Origin: Porphyrobacter sp.
GTDB taxonomy: Bacteria; Pseudomonadota; Alphaproteobacteria; Sphingomonadales; Sphingomonadaceae
NCBI GenBank assembly: GCA_016125555.1
Contig: WGLN01000013.1
Coordinates: 25,546 to 89,545 of the forward strand
DNA length: 64,000 nucleotides
Reading direction: 5' to 3'
The notes below the pieces were generated by a model. That model was given only the letters and a program-made list of their open reading frames with translations, was not told where the DNA came from and did not search any database. The first letter of the stretch is position 1. The number at the start of each line of letters is the position of its first letter. Below, one piece after another: positions 10,665 through 23,671 of the stretch. Made by a program: the position numbers and the translations under genes.

Positions 10665-11332
10665 GCAAACCAGATGACGTGGTGCGCGCCCTTGTTATTG
10701 GGCCGCGAGCGCACGCCGACTTCCTCGACCGCCAGGCCTGCATCCTTCAGCCGCTTGCGAAACGCCGGATCGGGCGCTGCCGACCACACCGCGACGATTC
10801 CTCCGGGCTTCAGCGCATCGCGCGCCTTGGCAAGGCCGGTGCGCGAATAGAGGCGGTTGTTCTCCGCCCGCACCAGCCCGTCCGGGCCATTGTCGACATC
10901 GAGCAGGATCGCGTCGAACTTTGCGCAGGTGCCGTCGTTGGCATCGTCGATGAGCGCGGCGACATCGCAGATTTTCAGGTCCAGACGGGGGTCGGAGAGG
11001 CTTTCGCCGGTCAGCTCCGCCATCGGCCCGCGCGCCCATGCGAGGATCGCCTCGGAAATCTCGGCCACGACGATCTGCGCACCCTCGCCGAGCTTTGCCG
11101 CGGCGGCGCGATAGGTGAAGCCCATGCCGTAGCCGCCGATCAGGATGCGCGCATCCGGCTTGGCCAGCCGGTCGATCGTCATCTCGGCGAGCTGCTCCTC
11201 GGAAAAGCGCATCCGCGTGCTCATCAATTCGTTGCGCCCGAGCACGATCATGAAGTCGCGACCGTGGGAGAAGAGTTCGAGGAGCACGCCGTCCTCGATC
11301 TGGGTGGAATCGATCAATTCGCGTTTGAGCAT
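10652..11332 (-). CDS. spermidine synthase-like methyltransferase
   Basis: ILIGGYGMGFTYRAAAAKLGEGAQIVVAEISEAILAW...FDAILLDVDNGPDG; Rossmann methyltransferase motifs. Confidence 0.85.
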   Translation of the reverse strand: MLKRELIDSTQIEDGVLLELFSHGRDFMIVLGRNELMSTRMRFSEEQLAEMTIDRLAKPDARILIGGYGMGFTYRAAAAKLGEGAQIVVAEISEAILAWARGPMAELTGESLSDPRLDLKICDVAALIDDANDGTCAKFDAILLDVDNGPDGLVRAENNRLYSRTGLAKARDALKPGGIVAVWSAAPDPAFRKRLKDAGLAVEEVGVRSRPNNKGAHHVIWFAQKS

Positions 11333-11364
11333 CGCCGCCCCCTATCGCACCCGCGCACAAAAAA

Positions 11365-11388
11365 CCCGCCGGAATCGCTTCCGGCGGG
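11365..11388 (-). terminator. intrinsic terminator downstream of pnp
   Basis: cccgccggaa-tcgc-ttccggcggg perfect 10-bp stem; minus-strand reading followed by TTTTTTG. Confidence 0.85.
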
Positions 11389-11412
11389 CTGTTTGTTGTC
11401 GCTCCCGGACGA

Positions 11413-13686
<2,274 letters not shown>

Positions 13687-13827
13687 TGGTTTTCCTTCTG
13701 ACCCGCGCGGCCATATTGCCGGGCGGGGCCTCATGTGCCGGGGAAGAAACCGTCCCGGTCCGGTGCGGGGCACTGGTTCGGCCCCAAGGCGCGGCAGACC
13801 GGATGCCTGCCAGCCCCGAATGCAAGA

Positions 13828-13849
13828 AAGGCGGCCCTCGAGCCGCCTT
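13828..13849 (-). terminator. hairpin (terminator or processing site) between rpsO and pnp
   Basis: aaggcggc-N6-gccgcctt stem followed on minus strand by tttctt. Confidence 0.6.
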
Positions 13850-13862
13850 CCCCGCGAAACTC

Positions 13863-14132
13863 TTACTTGCGAAGACCCAGCTTCTGGATCAGCGCGTTGT
13901 AGCGCTCGACATCCTTCTTCTTGAGGTAGGCGAGCAGCGTGCGGCGCTTGTTGACCATCATCAGGAGGCCGCGGCGCGAATGGTTGTCCTTGTGGTGATC
14001 CTTGAAGTGCTCGGTGAGGTTGCGGATGCGCTCGGTGAGGATCGCGACCTGCACTTCGGGGCTGCCGGTGTCCTTGGGATCACGGGCGTTATCGGAAATG
14101 ATTTCCTGCTTCTTTTCGGCGGTCACCGACAT
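13863..14132 (-). CDS. rpsO: 30S ribosomal protein S15
   Basis: [74 protein letters not shown]. Confidence 0.99.
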   Translation of the reverse strand: MSVTAEKKQEIISDNARDPKDTGSPEVQVAILTERIRNLTEHFKDHHKDNHSRRGLLMMVNKRRTLLAYLKKKDVERYNALIQKLGLRK

Positions 14133-14144
14133 ATTCGTTCTCTC

Positions 14145-15089
14145 TTACTCAGCGACATCGGGAAGGTTGAAGCCCCGGACGACCTTGGCCGTCCCCTCCG
14201 TGAGTTCCATCAGCGCGACCGGGACGGAGCCCAGCTTGGCCAGATAGAGCCCGGATGGTTGGGGCATGCCAGACAGAACCCGGCCCTGTCGGACCGCCTG
14301 CGCGCCTGTCTGGTCGAGGGTGAGGGCCGGGATGTCGTCCAGCCCCGCCTCCAGCGGCAGGAGAAGGTGTTCAAGGCCCGCGCCCTTAGCGGCTTCCTCC
14401 AGTTTGTCCAGCGAAATCGCCTGTTCCCGGGTGAATGGCCCGGCCTTGATGCGCCTGAGATAGGTTACGTGCCCGCAGGTTCCAAGCGCCTGCGCGATGT
14501 CGCGTGCAAGGCTGCGGATATAGGTGCCTTTGGAGACGTGGGCGACGAGAGTTATCTCCTCCAAACCTTCGTCATCCGTGCCTTCGCCGGAATGCCCGAA
14601 ATAGAGCTGGTGGATGGTCACACTGCGCGACTTCAGTTCCACCGCCTCCCCTGCGCGCGCGCGGTCGTAGGCGCGCTGGCCGTCGACCTTGAGCGCGGAA
14701 TAGGTGGGCGGGACCTGTTCGATCGGTCCGGTGAAGCGCGGCAACACCGCTTGCACCTCGGCCAGCGTGGGTCGCGCATCGCTGCTCGCGACGACTGCGC
14801 CCTCGGTGTCGAGCGTGTCGGTCTCCCGCCCGAACTGCACGGTGAACTCGTAGATCTTGCTGGCATCCAGCATTCGGCCTGCAAGCTTGGTCGCCTCGCC
14901 CAGCGCGATCGGCAGCACGCCTTCCGCCAGCGGATCGAGCGTGCCGCCGTGGCCGACCTTGGTCTTGGCATAGCCGTTCTGCCGCAGCACCCGCTTGACC
15001 GCGCTCACCCCTTGCGTCGAACCCATGCCGCGCGGCTTGTCGAGGATCAGCCATCCCGACAGGGGCTGGCGCTTGTCGCCGTGCGTCAT
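14145..15089 (-). CDS. truB: tRNA pseudouridine(55) synthase TruB
   Basis: GWLILDKPRGMGSTQGVSAVKR...KVGHGGTLDPLAEGVLPIALGEATK. Confidence 0.98.
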   Translation of the reverse strand: MTHGDKRQPLSGWLILDKPRGMGSTQGVSAVKRVLRQNGYAKTKVGHGGTLDPLAEGVLPIALGEATKLAGRMLDASKIYEFTVQFGRETDTLDTEGAVVASSDARPTLAEVQAVLPRFTGPIEQVPPTYSALKVDGQRAYDRARAGEAVELKSRSVTIHQLYFGHSGEGTDDEGLEEITLVAHVSKGTYIRSLARDIAQALGTCGHVTYLRRIKAGPFTREQAISLDKLEEAAKGAGLEHLLLPLEAGLDDIPALTLDQTGAQAVRQGRVLSGMPQPSGLYLAKLGSVPVALMELTEGTAKVVRGFNLPDVAE

Positions 15090-15104
15090 CCGCCGCCGCC
15101 CAGC

Positions 15105-15830
15105 TCAGGCGAGCATCGCGTGGATGGCATCCGCGATCGAAAGGAAAAACCCCATCGCGATCCCCACCGGCGGCATCAGCACCTCGCCAAGCCAGCTGGT
15201 GCCGAACACCCAGCTCGCCGCGATCAGGCCGATCAGCAGCACCATCCCGATCCCCTGCAGCTTCTCCCAGCCGCTGCGCATCCGCGCCGGCAGCAACCCA
15301 CCGACGATGTGCGACCCGTCGAAGGGCGGGATCGGCAGCAGGTTGAACAGGCCGAGGAAAAGGTTGACGAGGATGAAGTAGAACAGCCCGGTCGCCAGCC
15401 ATTGCGGCTCGCCCGCGGCATTGACCAGCAGCGCCGCGCCCGCCTCGACATCGCCGCCGAAGCCGAGGCTCGCGGGCATCACCAAGCCGAGCAGCACCGC
15501 ACCCAGGGCGGCCAGCACGAAATTGCTTCCCGGCCCCGCGGCGGCCACCGCCATCATCCCGTAGCGCGGGTTGTTGAGCCGCCACTTGTTGACCGGAACG
15601 GGCTTGGCCCAGCCGAACACCGGCCCGCCCAGCAGCGCCAGCGCGCCGGGCACCAGCAGCGTGCCCACCGGATCGACGTGGCGGATGGGGTTGAGCGTCA
15701 GCCGCCCGCGCTCCGATGCGGTCGGATCGCCCAGCAGGCGCGCCATGTAGCCGTGCGCGACCTCGTGGAACACGATTGCGATCACAAGCGCGGGGATCAG
15801 CACGAGGCCGAGGATGAAAGTGTCTGTCAT
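15105..15830 (-). CDS. site-2 protease (M50) family metalloprotease
   Basis: VFHEVAHGYMA HExxH motif; NLLPIPPFDGSHI NxxPxxxxDG motif. Confidence 0.92.
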   Translation of the reverse strand: MTDTFILGLVLIPALVIAIVFHEVAHGYMARLLGDPTASERGRLTLNPIRHVDPVGTLLVPGALALLGGPVFGWAKPVPVNKWRLNNPRYGMMAVAAAGPGSNFVLAALGAVLLGLVMPASLGFGGDVEAGAALLVNAAGEPQWLATGLFYFILVNLFLGLFNLLPIPPFDGSHIVGGLLPARMRSGWEKLQGIGMVLLIGLIAASWVFGTSWLGEVLMPPVGIAMGFFLSIADAIHAMLA

Positions 15831-15882
15831 TGCCGTCCAGATAGGGTGGCAAGCGGGTGAAAACCAGTGGCGCGGACCGGCT

Positions 15883-16458
15883 TCACCCCGCGAGCGCCTG
15901 CGAAAAATGCTTGCGGCACAGCGCGACATAGCGGTCGTTGCCGCCGATCTCGGTTTGCGCGCCCTGCTTCACCGCCGCACCGCTTTCGTCGACCCGCAGG
16001 TTCATCGTCGCCTTGCGGCCGCAGTGGCACACGGCCTTGAGCTCGACCAGCGCGTCGGCAATCCCCAGCAGCACCGCCGAACCGGGGAAGAGCTCGCCCT
16101 GGAAATCGGTCCTGAGGCCATAGCAAAGCACCGGAATGCCCGCCTCGTCGGCGAGCCGCGCGAGCTGCCAGACCTGCGCCGGAAGCAGGAACTGCGCCTC
16201 GTCCACCAGCACGCAGTCTACCGGCTCGGCCGCGTGCGCCGCGCTCACCGCGGCCCACAGGTCGGTTCCCGCCTCATAGAGGTTGGCAGGCGCGGCGAGC
16301 CCGATGCGGCTCGCCACCTGCCCTGCCGAGCGGCTGTCGAGCGCGGCGGTCCACAGCATCGTGCGCATGCCGCGCTCGCGATAGTTGAAGTCCGCCTGCA
16401 GCAGGCTGGAGGTTTTGCCCGCGTTCATGCTGGCGTAGTAGAAATAGAGCTTGGCCAT
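15883..16458 (-). CDS. tdk: thymidine kinase
   Basis: MAKLYFYYASMNAGKTSSLLQADFNYRERG; VLVDEAQFL; CHCGRKATMNLR. Confidence 0.96.
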   Translation of the reverse strand: MAKLYFYYASMNAGKTSSLLQADFNYRERGMRTMLWTAALDSRSAGQVASRIGLAAPANLYEAGTDLWAAVSAAHAAEPVDCVLVDEAQFLLPAQVWQLARLADEAGIPVLCYGLRTDFQGELFPGSAVLLGIADALVELKAVCHCGRKATMNLRVDESGAAVKQGAQTEIGGNDRYVALCRKHFSQALAG

Positions 16459-16538
16459 CGCCTGCCTGCCTAACCGCTCGCACGGCCCGGCGCGAGAGAG
16501 GCACGAAGCTTTTTCCCGCATAGGCACGTATAGGGGAG

Positions 16539-17132
16539 ATGATGAGGCATCCTTCCGCCCTGCTCCGCTGGCTGCTGTTGCCGGTCCTCGCGCTGTTCGC
16601 GATCGGCAACGCGGCGAGCGTCGGCACGCCGCTGCGCTACGGCCTCGATGCAAGCGCCAGCGACGTTTCGGCCAAGGTTCCCTTCTTCGGGCTTGCCAGC
16701 AAGACGGCCCGTTTCCCGCGCATGGAAGGCGCGGTCACCATCGTCCCCGGCGCACCCGAGCGGACAGTGATCGACGTCACCTTCGATGCCACGGCGATCG
16801 AGGCACCCGACGAAGTCACCCTGGCGCGGCTGCGCGGACCGAAGTTCTTCTGGGTCGAGAAATATCCGACCATCCGCTTCGTCGGCCGATTGCTGGCGCT
16901 CAGCAGCCCGACCCGCGGAACGGTAAGCGGCCAATTGACCGCGCGCGGCGTGACCCGGCCGGCGACGCTCGACGTCACCTTTGCCGCCGATCCGCTGGCG
17001 CAGGCGGGCAAGCCGGTGAGCTTCACCGGCACGACCACCATCGACCGGCGCGACTACGGGATGCGGAGCTACCAGATCATCGTCGGCAACCATGTCGACA
17101 TCACGCTCAAGGCGCGGATGGTGCCGCGCTAG
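16539..17132 (+). CDS. YceI family protein
   Basis: Signal-anchor plus ...VSAKVPFFGLASKTARFPRMEGAVTI... and NHVDITLKARMV lipocalin-like end. Confidence 0.85.
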   Translation: MMRHPSALLRWLLLPVLALFAIGNAASVGTPLRYGLDASASDVSAKVPFFGLASKTARFPRMEGAVTIVPGAPERTVIDVTFDATAIEAPDEVTLARLRGPKFFWVEKYPTIRFVGRLLALSSPTRGTVSGQLTARGVTRPATLDVTFAADPLAQAGKPVSFTGTTTIDRRDYGMRSYQIIVGNHVDITLKARMVPR

Positions 17133-17139
17133 CGGGGCC

Positions 17140-17559
17140 TCAAGGCTCCTCGTCGTCGCCAGAAAGGTCGCGCGCCACCTTGGGATCGCGCAGCAGCGCC
17201 TCGATGCGGTCGGCCTCGGCGAAGCTCTCGTCCTTGCGGAACTTGAGCCTCGGCGCGAACTTGAGGCCGAGGCGCTGCGCGACCTCGCGCTGGAGGAAGG
17301 CGGTGTTCTGCCTGAGGGCGTGGACGACATCCTCGTCCGAAACCTTCGGCCCCGCCCCCAGCAGCGCCTTCACGTAAGCCGTCGCGTGGCGCAGGTCCGG
17401 GGTCATGCGCACTTCCGTCACCGAGATGTTGGCGGCGCTGACGATCTCGTCGTGCACCTCGCCCCGCGCAAGCAGTTCGGACAGGATATGCCGCACCCGC
17501 TCGCCGACCTTGAGGACGCGGACCGATTGCTGCTCGGCGGTGAAGGGTTGCCTGGCCAT
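17140..17559 (-). CDS. rbfA: 30S ribosome-binding factor RbfA
   Basis: [54 protein letters not shown]. Confidence 0.96.
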   Translation of the reverse strand: MARQPFTAEQQSVRVLKVGERVRHILSELLARGEVHDEIVSAANISVTEVRMTPDLRHATAYVKALLGAGPKVSDEDVVHALRQNTAFLQREVAQRLGLKFAPRLKFRKDESFAEADRIEALLRDPKVARDLSGDDEEP

Positions 17560-17562
17560 GGC

Positions 17563-18003
17563 TCAGACCATCCCGGTGCTGGTCGGCGTCGGCCGCGGCG
17601 TGGGGATGGCGGTGGAGGTGGAACGGGCGTAGATCGTCCCGTCCTCGGCGAGCAACTCGCCTTCGAGGAACACCACGCGCCGCCCGGCCTTCACCACCCG
17701 GCCCTTGCCGATGATGGTGGCGCCTTCGGGGATCAGGCGGATCAGGGTCATCGAGATCTCGAGATTGAGCGGCGCCATCGCGCCGCCCGTGGCGGCGACG
17801 AAGGCATAGCCCATCACGTCATCGAGATAGCCGGCAATCAGCCCGCCCTGCACCCCGCCGCGCCAGGTGCAGACCTCACGCTTGACGGTGAAGCGCATCG
17901 TCGCGGTCTGGGTGGCATCGTCCCACCCGAGAAACTGCGAGCCGAGCAGCGCCGTGTGCGGCGACTGCCCGGCATCGTCGGGGTAGAAACCGGCCTCGCT
18001 CAC
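17563..18003 (-). CDS. PaaI family (hotdog) thioesterase
   Basis: GGVQGGLIAGYLDDVMGYAF...NLEISMTLIRLIPEG hotdog signature. Confidence 0.85.
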   Translation of the reverse strand: MSEAGFYPDDAGQSPHTALLGSQFLGWDDATQTATMRFTVKREVCTWRGGVQGGLIAGYLDDVMGYAFVAATGGAMAPLNLEISMTLIRLIPEGATIIGKGRVVKAGRRVVFLEGELLAEDGTIYARSTSTAIPTPRPTPTSTGMV

Positions 18004-20510
18004 AGCGTCCGCTCACGCTCCTCGACCGAGAAGACCTCGAGCATGTCGCCCGCCTTGATGTCGTTGGTGTCTTCCAGCACCACGCCGCATTCGAGACCCG
18101 TGCGGACCTCGTCGACGTCGTCCTTGAAGCGCCGCAGCGAGGCGATCTTGGTCGCCGAGACAATGACGTCCTGACGGGTGAGACGCGCGAACAGCCCCTT
18201 GCGGATCGCGCCCTCGAGCACCAGCAGACCGGCCGCCTTGTCCTTCTTGCCGGCCGGGAAGACCTGCTTGACCTCGGCACGGCCCACGACCGTCTCGATG
18301 CGCTCAGGGCCGAGTTCGCCCGCCATCTCCTTGGCGATCTCGTCGGTGAGGTGGTAGATGACGTCGTAATACATCATCCGCACCCCGTCGCGCTTCACGA
18401 GGTCGCGCGCCTTGGCGTTGGGACGCACGTTGAAGCCGATGATCGGCGCCTTCGAGGCCGCTGCCAGCAGCACGTCGCTCTCGGTGATCGCACCCACGCC
18501 CGCGTTGAGCACGCGCACCTTGATCTCGTCGTTCGAGAGGTTGTGGAGCGCATTGACGATCGCCTCGACCGAGCCCTGCACGTCCGCCTTCACCACCACC
18601 GGATATTCGATGACGTTGGAGGCGAGCCCTGCGAACATCGTGTCGAAATTGGTGGGCGCCAGCGCGGTGCGCTTTTCGGTCGCCTTGTCCTGACGATACT
18701 TGGCGACTTCGCGGGCGCGCTGCTCGCTCTCGACCACGGTGAGCTGATCGCCCGCCGAAGGCACGCCGCCAAGGCCCAGCACCTCGACCGGCATCGAGGG
18801 GCCGGCCTCCTTCAATTGCTGGCCCTTGTCGTCGACCAGCGCGCGCACCCGGCCCGACTGGGTGCCGACGACGAAGTTGTCGCCGCGCTTCAGCGTCCCG
18901 CGGGTGACCAGCACGGTCGCCACCGGGCCGCGGCCCTTGTCGAGCTGCGCCTCGATGACGGTCGCATCGGCGTCGCGATCGGGGCGGGCCTTCAGCTCGA
19001 GCAGTTCGGCCTGCAGCGCGATCGCGTCGAGCAGCTTGTCGAGCCCCTCGCCCGTCTTGGCCGAAAGCTCGACGTCCTGCACGTCGCCCGACAGCGCCTC
19101 GACGATCACCTCGTGCTCGAGCAGGCGCTCGCGCACTTTCTGCGGGTTGGCCTCTGGCTTGTCCATCTTGTTGATCGCGACGATCATCGGCACGCCCGCG
19201 GCCTTGGTGTGATTAATGGCCTCGACCGTCTGCGGCATGATCCCGTCGTCGGCCGCCACCACCAGCACCACGATATCGGTGACGTTGGCACCGCGCGCGC
19301 GCATCTCGGTGAAGGCGGAGTGGCCCGGCGTGTCGAGGAAGGTGATCTTGTCCTTCGACTTGGTGGTGATCTGATAGGCGCCGATGTGCTGGGTGATGCC
19401 GCCGGCCTCGCACTTCACCACGTCGGTGCCGCGCAGCGCGTCGAGCAGGCTAGTCTTGCCGTGGTCGACATGGCCCATGATCGTCACCACCGGCGGACGC
19501 GGCCGCAGGGTTTCCTCGGGATCGGTGTCCTCGCTGGTGTCGATGTCGACATCGCTTTCCGAGACGCGCTGGATGTTGTGGCCGAACTCCTCGACCAGCA
19601 GCTCGGCGGTGTCCTGGTCGATCGTCTGGTTGACGGTCACCATCATGCCCATCGAGAACAGCGCCTTGACGAGGTCGGCGCCCTTCTCGGCCATCCGGTT
19701 GGCGAGTTCCTGAACCGTGATCGCCTCGGGGACGATGACATCGCGGACCTGCTTCTCGCGCGGCTTGGAAGAGCCGCCGCCCTGCATCCGGCGTTCCTTC
19801 TCGCGGGCGCGCTTCAACGCGGCAAGGCTGCGCGCGCGGCGTCCCTCGTCCTCGTTGAGCGCACGGGTGACGGTCAGCTTGCCCGAGCGGCGCTTGTCCT
19901 TGTCGCCTTCGCTGGGCGCGGCACGCTTGTCGTCCTTCTTCTTCTTTTCCGGACGTTTGGGCTCGGGGCGCTCGACCGGCGTGAACTTGCGCGCGGCGGG
20001 CACAGCATCGGCCTTGGCGGCAGGCGCCTCGGCCTCATCGGCGGGCGCTTCGGCCGCGGGTTCGGGCGCCGGAGCGGCGGCCTCGGCGGCGCGCTGCTTC
20101 TCGGCCTCTTCCTCGGCCTTGCGGTTTTCCTCGGCGCGGCGGCGTTCCTCTTCCTCGCGCTCGCGCGCCTCGGCTTCCTCGCGCTTGCGCGCTTCCTCGG
20201 CGAGCCGCAGGCGTTCTTCCTCGGCCTCGAGCTGGAGCCGCTTGACGCGCTCCTGCGGCGTCTCGCCAGCCGGCGCGGGCTTGGCGGCGCGCGGCGCGGA
20301 GGGCGGCGGCGGAGGGGGCGGCGGCGGGGGCGGCGGGGGCGGCGGCGGAGCGGCAGCTTCGCTGCCCGGCTTGAGCACGCGGCGGCGCTTCACCTCGACC
20401 ACCACCTTGTTGGTGCGGCCGTGGCTGAAGGTCTGCTTGACCTCGCCCGCGTCGACCGACCGCTTGAGGCCGAGGGGTTTGCGGGGGCGCTGGCTGTTGT
20501 CGTCGCTCAT
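18000..20510 (-). CDS. infB: translation initiation factor IF-2
   Basis: [38 protein letters not shown] GTPase motifs; long charged N-terminus. Confidence 0.99.
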   Translation of the reverse strand: MSDDNSQRPRKPLGLKRSVDAGEVKQTFSHGRTNKVVVEVKRRRVLKPGSEAAAPPPPPPPPPPPPPPPPSAPRAAKPAPAGETPQERVKRLQLEAEEERLRLAEEARKREEAEAREREEEERRRAEENRKAEEEAEKQRAAEAAAPAPEPAAEAPADEAEAPAAKADAVPAARKFTPVERPEPKRPEKKKKDDKRAAPSEGDKDKRRSGKLTVTRALNEDEGRRARSLAALKRAREKERRMQGGGSSKPREKQVRDVIVPEAITVQELANRMAEKGADLVKALFSMGMMVTVNQTIDQDTAELLVEEFGHNIQRVSESDVDIDTSEDTDPEETLRPRPPVVTIMGHVDHGKTSLLDALRGTDVVKCEAGGITQHIGAYQITTKSKDKITFLDTPGHSAFTEMRARGANVTDIVVLVVAADDGIMPQTVEAINHTKAAGVPMIVAINKMDKPEANPQKVRERLLEHEVIVEALSGDVQDVELSAKTGEGLDKLLDAIALQAELLELKARPDRDADATVIEAQLDKGRGPVATVLVTRGTLKRGDNFVVGTQSGRVRALVDDKGQQLKEAGPSMPVEVLGLGGVPSAGDQLTVVESEQRAREVAKYRQDKATEKRTALAPTNFDTMFAGLASNVIEYPVVVKADVQGSVEAIVNALHNLSNDEIKVRVLNAGVGAITESDVLLAAASKAPIIGFNVRPNAKARDLVKRDGVRMMYYDVIYHLTDEIAKEMAGELGPERIETVVGRAEVKQVFPAGKKDKAAGLLVLEGAIRKGLFARLTRQDVIVSATKIASLRRFKDDVDEVRTGLECGVVLEDTNDIKAGDMLEVFSVEERERTL

Positions 20511-20519
20511 TATCGCTCG

Positions 20520-21317
20520 TCAGTCCTTCACGTATTCGTCTTGTGCCGAACGGCCAGCCTGATGCGGCCGATCGCTGTGGCCGGGCGCATCCCGGCCGAA
20601 AATGTCCACCATGTCCGCGCCGCTGCCGGGCGGAGAATCGCCCGCGAGGTAGCGCGAAAGCCGGGAGACCGCCTGCAGCACCCGCGTCGCGGCGCGCATG
20701 TCGCCGGGATGGCCGGCAACGCCGAGGTGGACGACATTGTCGCGGCCCAATGCCACAGACAAAGCGTTGCGGTCCAGAGGCAAGAGGATGCCTCTGTCCC
20801 CCGATCCTTCGGCCTCGCGCCCGACGCGCCAGGCCTGATCGAGCTTGCGGCGCCCGTCCTCGCTGGCATCGCGCGCATGGAGCAGTGCACCGAGCCGGCC
20901 GGCGCGGGCCTGTTCCTCGATGCGCGCCGAGCCCAATACGATATTGCCCGAGCGCAGCTCGAGCCCGAGCCGCTCGCCCAGGTGCCGGGCCAGCGCGGCT
21001 TCGATCCGCGTAGCCAGATCGTCGGGGATGGAGAGAGGCGCACCCTTGAAGGCGCGCATCAGCGCCCGCTTCAAATGGCCATCGGCAAGCGCGGTTTCAA
21101 GCGCGGCGCGGCTCACGCCTATCCATGCGCCGCGCCCCGGCGCCTTGCCGGCCGGATCGGGCAGCACCAGCCCATCGGGCGAGATCGCCAGCCGCACGAG
21201 CGCGTCGCGCGGAGCGTTCTCTCCGGACAGGATGCAGCGCCGCCCGCTCCCGGAGGCATCCGGAAGGGCGGCATCGGCGATGTCGGACGTCAGGCGCTCA
21301 TTGGGTGGAGTCCGCAT
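20520..21317 (-). CDS. DUF448/YlxR-like RNA-binding protein
   Basis: GRRCILSGENAPRDALVRLAISPDGLVLPDPAGKAPGRGAWIG; position between nusA and infB. Confidence 0.88.
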   Translation of the reverse strand: MRTPPNERLTSDIADAALPDASGSGRRCILSGENAPRDALVRLAISPDGLVLPDPAGKAPGRGAWIGVSRAALETALADGHLKRALMRAFKGAPLSIPDDLATRIEAALARHLGERLGLELRSGNIVLGSARIEEQARAGRLGALLHARDASEDGRRKLDQAWRVGREAEGSGDRGILLPLDRNALSVALGRDNVVHLGVAGHPGDMRAATRVLQAVSRLSRYLAGDSPPGSGADMVDIFGRDAPGHSDRPHQAGRSAQDEYVKD

Positions 21318-22941
21318 CGGCGGCCTCCCGGGTCTCCGCCGCAGCGGGTTCTTCGTCATCGAACCAGTGCGCGCGGGCAGCCATGATGATCTCGTTGCCC
21401 TGCTCTTCCGAGAGGCCGTATTCGCCGAGCACGCCGCCCTTGTCGCCTTCGCGCTGCGGACGCCGCTGCGGCGGACCGTCGGCGTTGTTGCGGCGACGCG
21501 GCGCCTCGCGCTTCTTGGCGATCAGCTCGTCGGTAGCGAGATCGGCAAGATCGTCGAGCGTCTTGATCCCCGCCTTGCCGAGCGTGACCAGCATCGCCTC
21601 GGTGAGGTGCGGAATCTCGGCCAGCGCATCCTCGACGCCCAGTTCGCGGCGGACGGCGCGGTGCGCCTCCTCCTGCCGCTCGAGCGCCTCCAATGCACGG
21701 CTCTGCAGTTCCTCGGCGAGTTCCTCGTCGAAGCCCTCGATGCTGGCGAGTTCGGCGAGGTCGACATAGGCCACTTCCTCGAGCTCGGCGAAGCCTTCGG
21801 CGACCAGCAGCTGCGAGAGCGTCTCGTCGACGTCGAGTTCTTCCTCGAACATCTTGGAGCGTTCGGCGAATTCCTTGGAACGCTTCTCCGAGGCTTCCTC
21901 CTCGGTCATGATGTCGATCTGGTGGCCGGTCAGCTGGCTCGCCAGACGCACATTCTGGCCGCGGCGACCGATCGCGAGGCTGAGCTGTTCGTCGGGGACG
22001 ACCACCTCGATGCGCCCATCCTCCTCGTCGAGCACCACGCGGCTGACGGTGGCGGGTTGGAGCGCGTTGACGACGAAGGTCGCGGTGTCCTCGCTCCACG
22101 GGATGATGTCGATCTTCTCGCCCTGCAGTTCCTGCACCACCGCCTGCACGCGGCTGCCCTTCATGCCGACGCAGGCGCCGACCGGGTCGATCGAAGAATC
22201 GTGGCTGATGACGCCGATCTTGGCGCGGCTGCCCGGGTCGCGGGCGGCGGCCTTGATCTCGATGATGCCGTCGTAGATTTCGGGGACTTCCTGCGCGAAC
22301 AGCTTCTTCATGAACTCGGGATGGGCGCGGCTGAGGAAGATTTGCGGGCCGCGGTTGTTGCGTTCGACCTTGGTGATCAGCGCCCGCACGCGCTCGCCCA
22401 CGCGGGCGGCCTCGCGCGGGATTTGCTGGTCGCGGCGGATCACGCCCTCGGCACGGCCGAGGTTGACGATGACATGGCCGAACTCGACCGACTTGATGAC
22501 CCCGGTGATGATCTCGCCTGCGCGGTCCTTGAACTCCTCGAACTGGCGCTCGCGCTCGGCATCGCGGACCTTCTGGAAGATCACTTGCTTGGCCGACTGC
22601 GCGTCGATGCGGCCCAGATCGACCGGGGGCAGCGGATCGACGATGAAATCGCCGACCTTCGAGCCGGGCTGGAGCTTCTCGGCCTGCTTCAAGTCGACCT
22701 GCTTGAAGTAGTCCTCGACCTCCTCGACCACCTCGACCACGCGCCACAGCGTCAGGTCGCCGGTCAGCGAATCGAGCTTGGCGCGGATGTCGTTCTCGGC
22801 GCCGTAACGGTTGCGCGCGCTCTTCTGGATCGCTTCTTCCATCGCCTCGATGACGATCGCCTTGTCGATCATCTTTTCCGAGGCGACCGCGTTGGCGATC
22901 GCGAGGAGTTCGGCCTTGTTGGCGGAAATGGCACTGGCCAT
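21298..22941 (-). CDS. nusA: transcription termination/antitermination factor NusA
   Basis: [77 protein letters not shown]. Confidence 0.98.
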   Translation of the reverse strand: MASAISANKAELLAIANAVASEKMIDKAIVIEAMEEAIQKSARNRYGAENDIRAKLDSLTGDLTLWRVVEVVEEVEDYFKQVDLKQAEKLQPGSKVGDFIVDPLPPVDLGRIDAQSAKQVIFQKVRDAERERQFEEFKDRAGEIITGVIKSVEFGHVIVNLGRAEGVIRRDQQIPREAARVGERVRALITKVERNNRGPQIFLSRAHPEFMKKLFAQEVPEIYDGIIEIKAAARDPGSRAKIGVISHDSSIDPVGACVGMKGSRVQAVVQELQGEKIDIIPWSEDTATFVVNALQPATVSRVVLDEEDGRIEVVVPDEQLSLAIGRRGQNVRLASQLTGHQIDIMTEEEASEKRSKEFAERSKMFEEELDVDETLSQLLVAEGFAELEEVAYVDLAELASIEGFDEELAEELQSRALEALERQEEAHRAVRRELGVEDALAEIPHLTEAMLVTLGKAGIKTLDDLADLATDELIAKKREAPRRRNNADGPPQRRPQREGDKGGVLGEYGLSEEQGNEIIMAARAHWFDDEEPAAAETREAADADSTQ

Positions 22942-23522
22942 CAGTCGTCTGCCTTTTCTTCCTGGTCGGACGTGTCCGGATCTTCGATAAGTTCGTCGGC
23001 ACCGCTGATATCGAGCGGGCGGGTGGCGGCGATCAGCGCGTCGGTGAGGACGAGCTTCGCCGAGTGAATCTGGTCCAAGGGCAGGCGCACATCGCCCGCC
23101 TTGGCATCGGTGAGCAGCACCATACCTTCTTCGAGGCCGTGGAGCATCCCCTTGTTGGTGCGCTGCCCGTCATAGCCCTTGACCATGACGATGCGCGCCT
23201 CGTGCCCGGCCCACTGCACGAAATCCTTCTCGCGGGTCAGCGGACGGTCGATGCCGGGGGAGGAAACCTCGAGGTGATAGGCGCCCTCGACCAGCACCTC
23301 GCCCGCTTCCTCGGCGGCGTCGATCGCATCGGAGACCCGGCGCGAGAGCGCGGCGCACTGGTCGATCACCAGCTGGCCGGTCGCCGGGTCCTCGGCCATG
23401 ATCTGCAGCGCCATGCCGCCGTCGCCTGCCTCGGACGGCAGCATCGCCACGCGCACGAGTTCGAATCCGAGCGCAGCAGCCTCGGGTTCGATCAGGGCAG
23501 TCAGGCGGGCGATATCGGCCAT
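22941..23522 (-). CDS. rimP: ribosome maturation factor RimP
   Basis: MADIARLTALIEPEAAALGFELVRV...YHLEVSSPGIDRPLTREKDFVQWAGHEARI. Confidence 0.96.
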   Translation of the reverse strand: MADIARLTALIEPEAAALGFELVRVAMLPSEAGDGGMALQIMAEDPATGQLVIDQCAALSRRVSDAIDAAEEAGEVLVEGAYHLEVSSPGIDRPLTREKDFVQWAGHEARIVMVKGYDGQRTNKGMLHGLEEGMVLLTDAKAGDVRLPLDQIHSAKLVLTDALIAATRPLDISGADELIEDPDTSDQEEKADD

Positions 23523-23671
23523 CGGGTCTCCAGCGGGTGAGATCGTCGCAACGCGGTTGGGGCCGGCCCCGGTAGCGGCGCCAGCATCCAAACCTTGTCA
23601 GACAATGTCGGGATGGCCGATCACTTAGGCGCACGCGGCGGAATTGGCAAGAGCCGTGCGCACGGCCCGTG

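Noticed and set aside
20301-20348. CRISPR-like or microsatellite repeat
   Set aside because: GC-rich tract is the coding polyproline linker of infB; no spacer/repeat periodicity. No CRISPR array was found in the window.
18351-21386. 1011-aa plus-strand ORF
   Set aside because: Antisense to infB and ylxR; Leu/Arg/Asp/His-rich composition typical of antisense frames in high-GC DNA.
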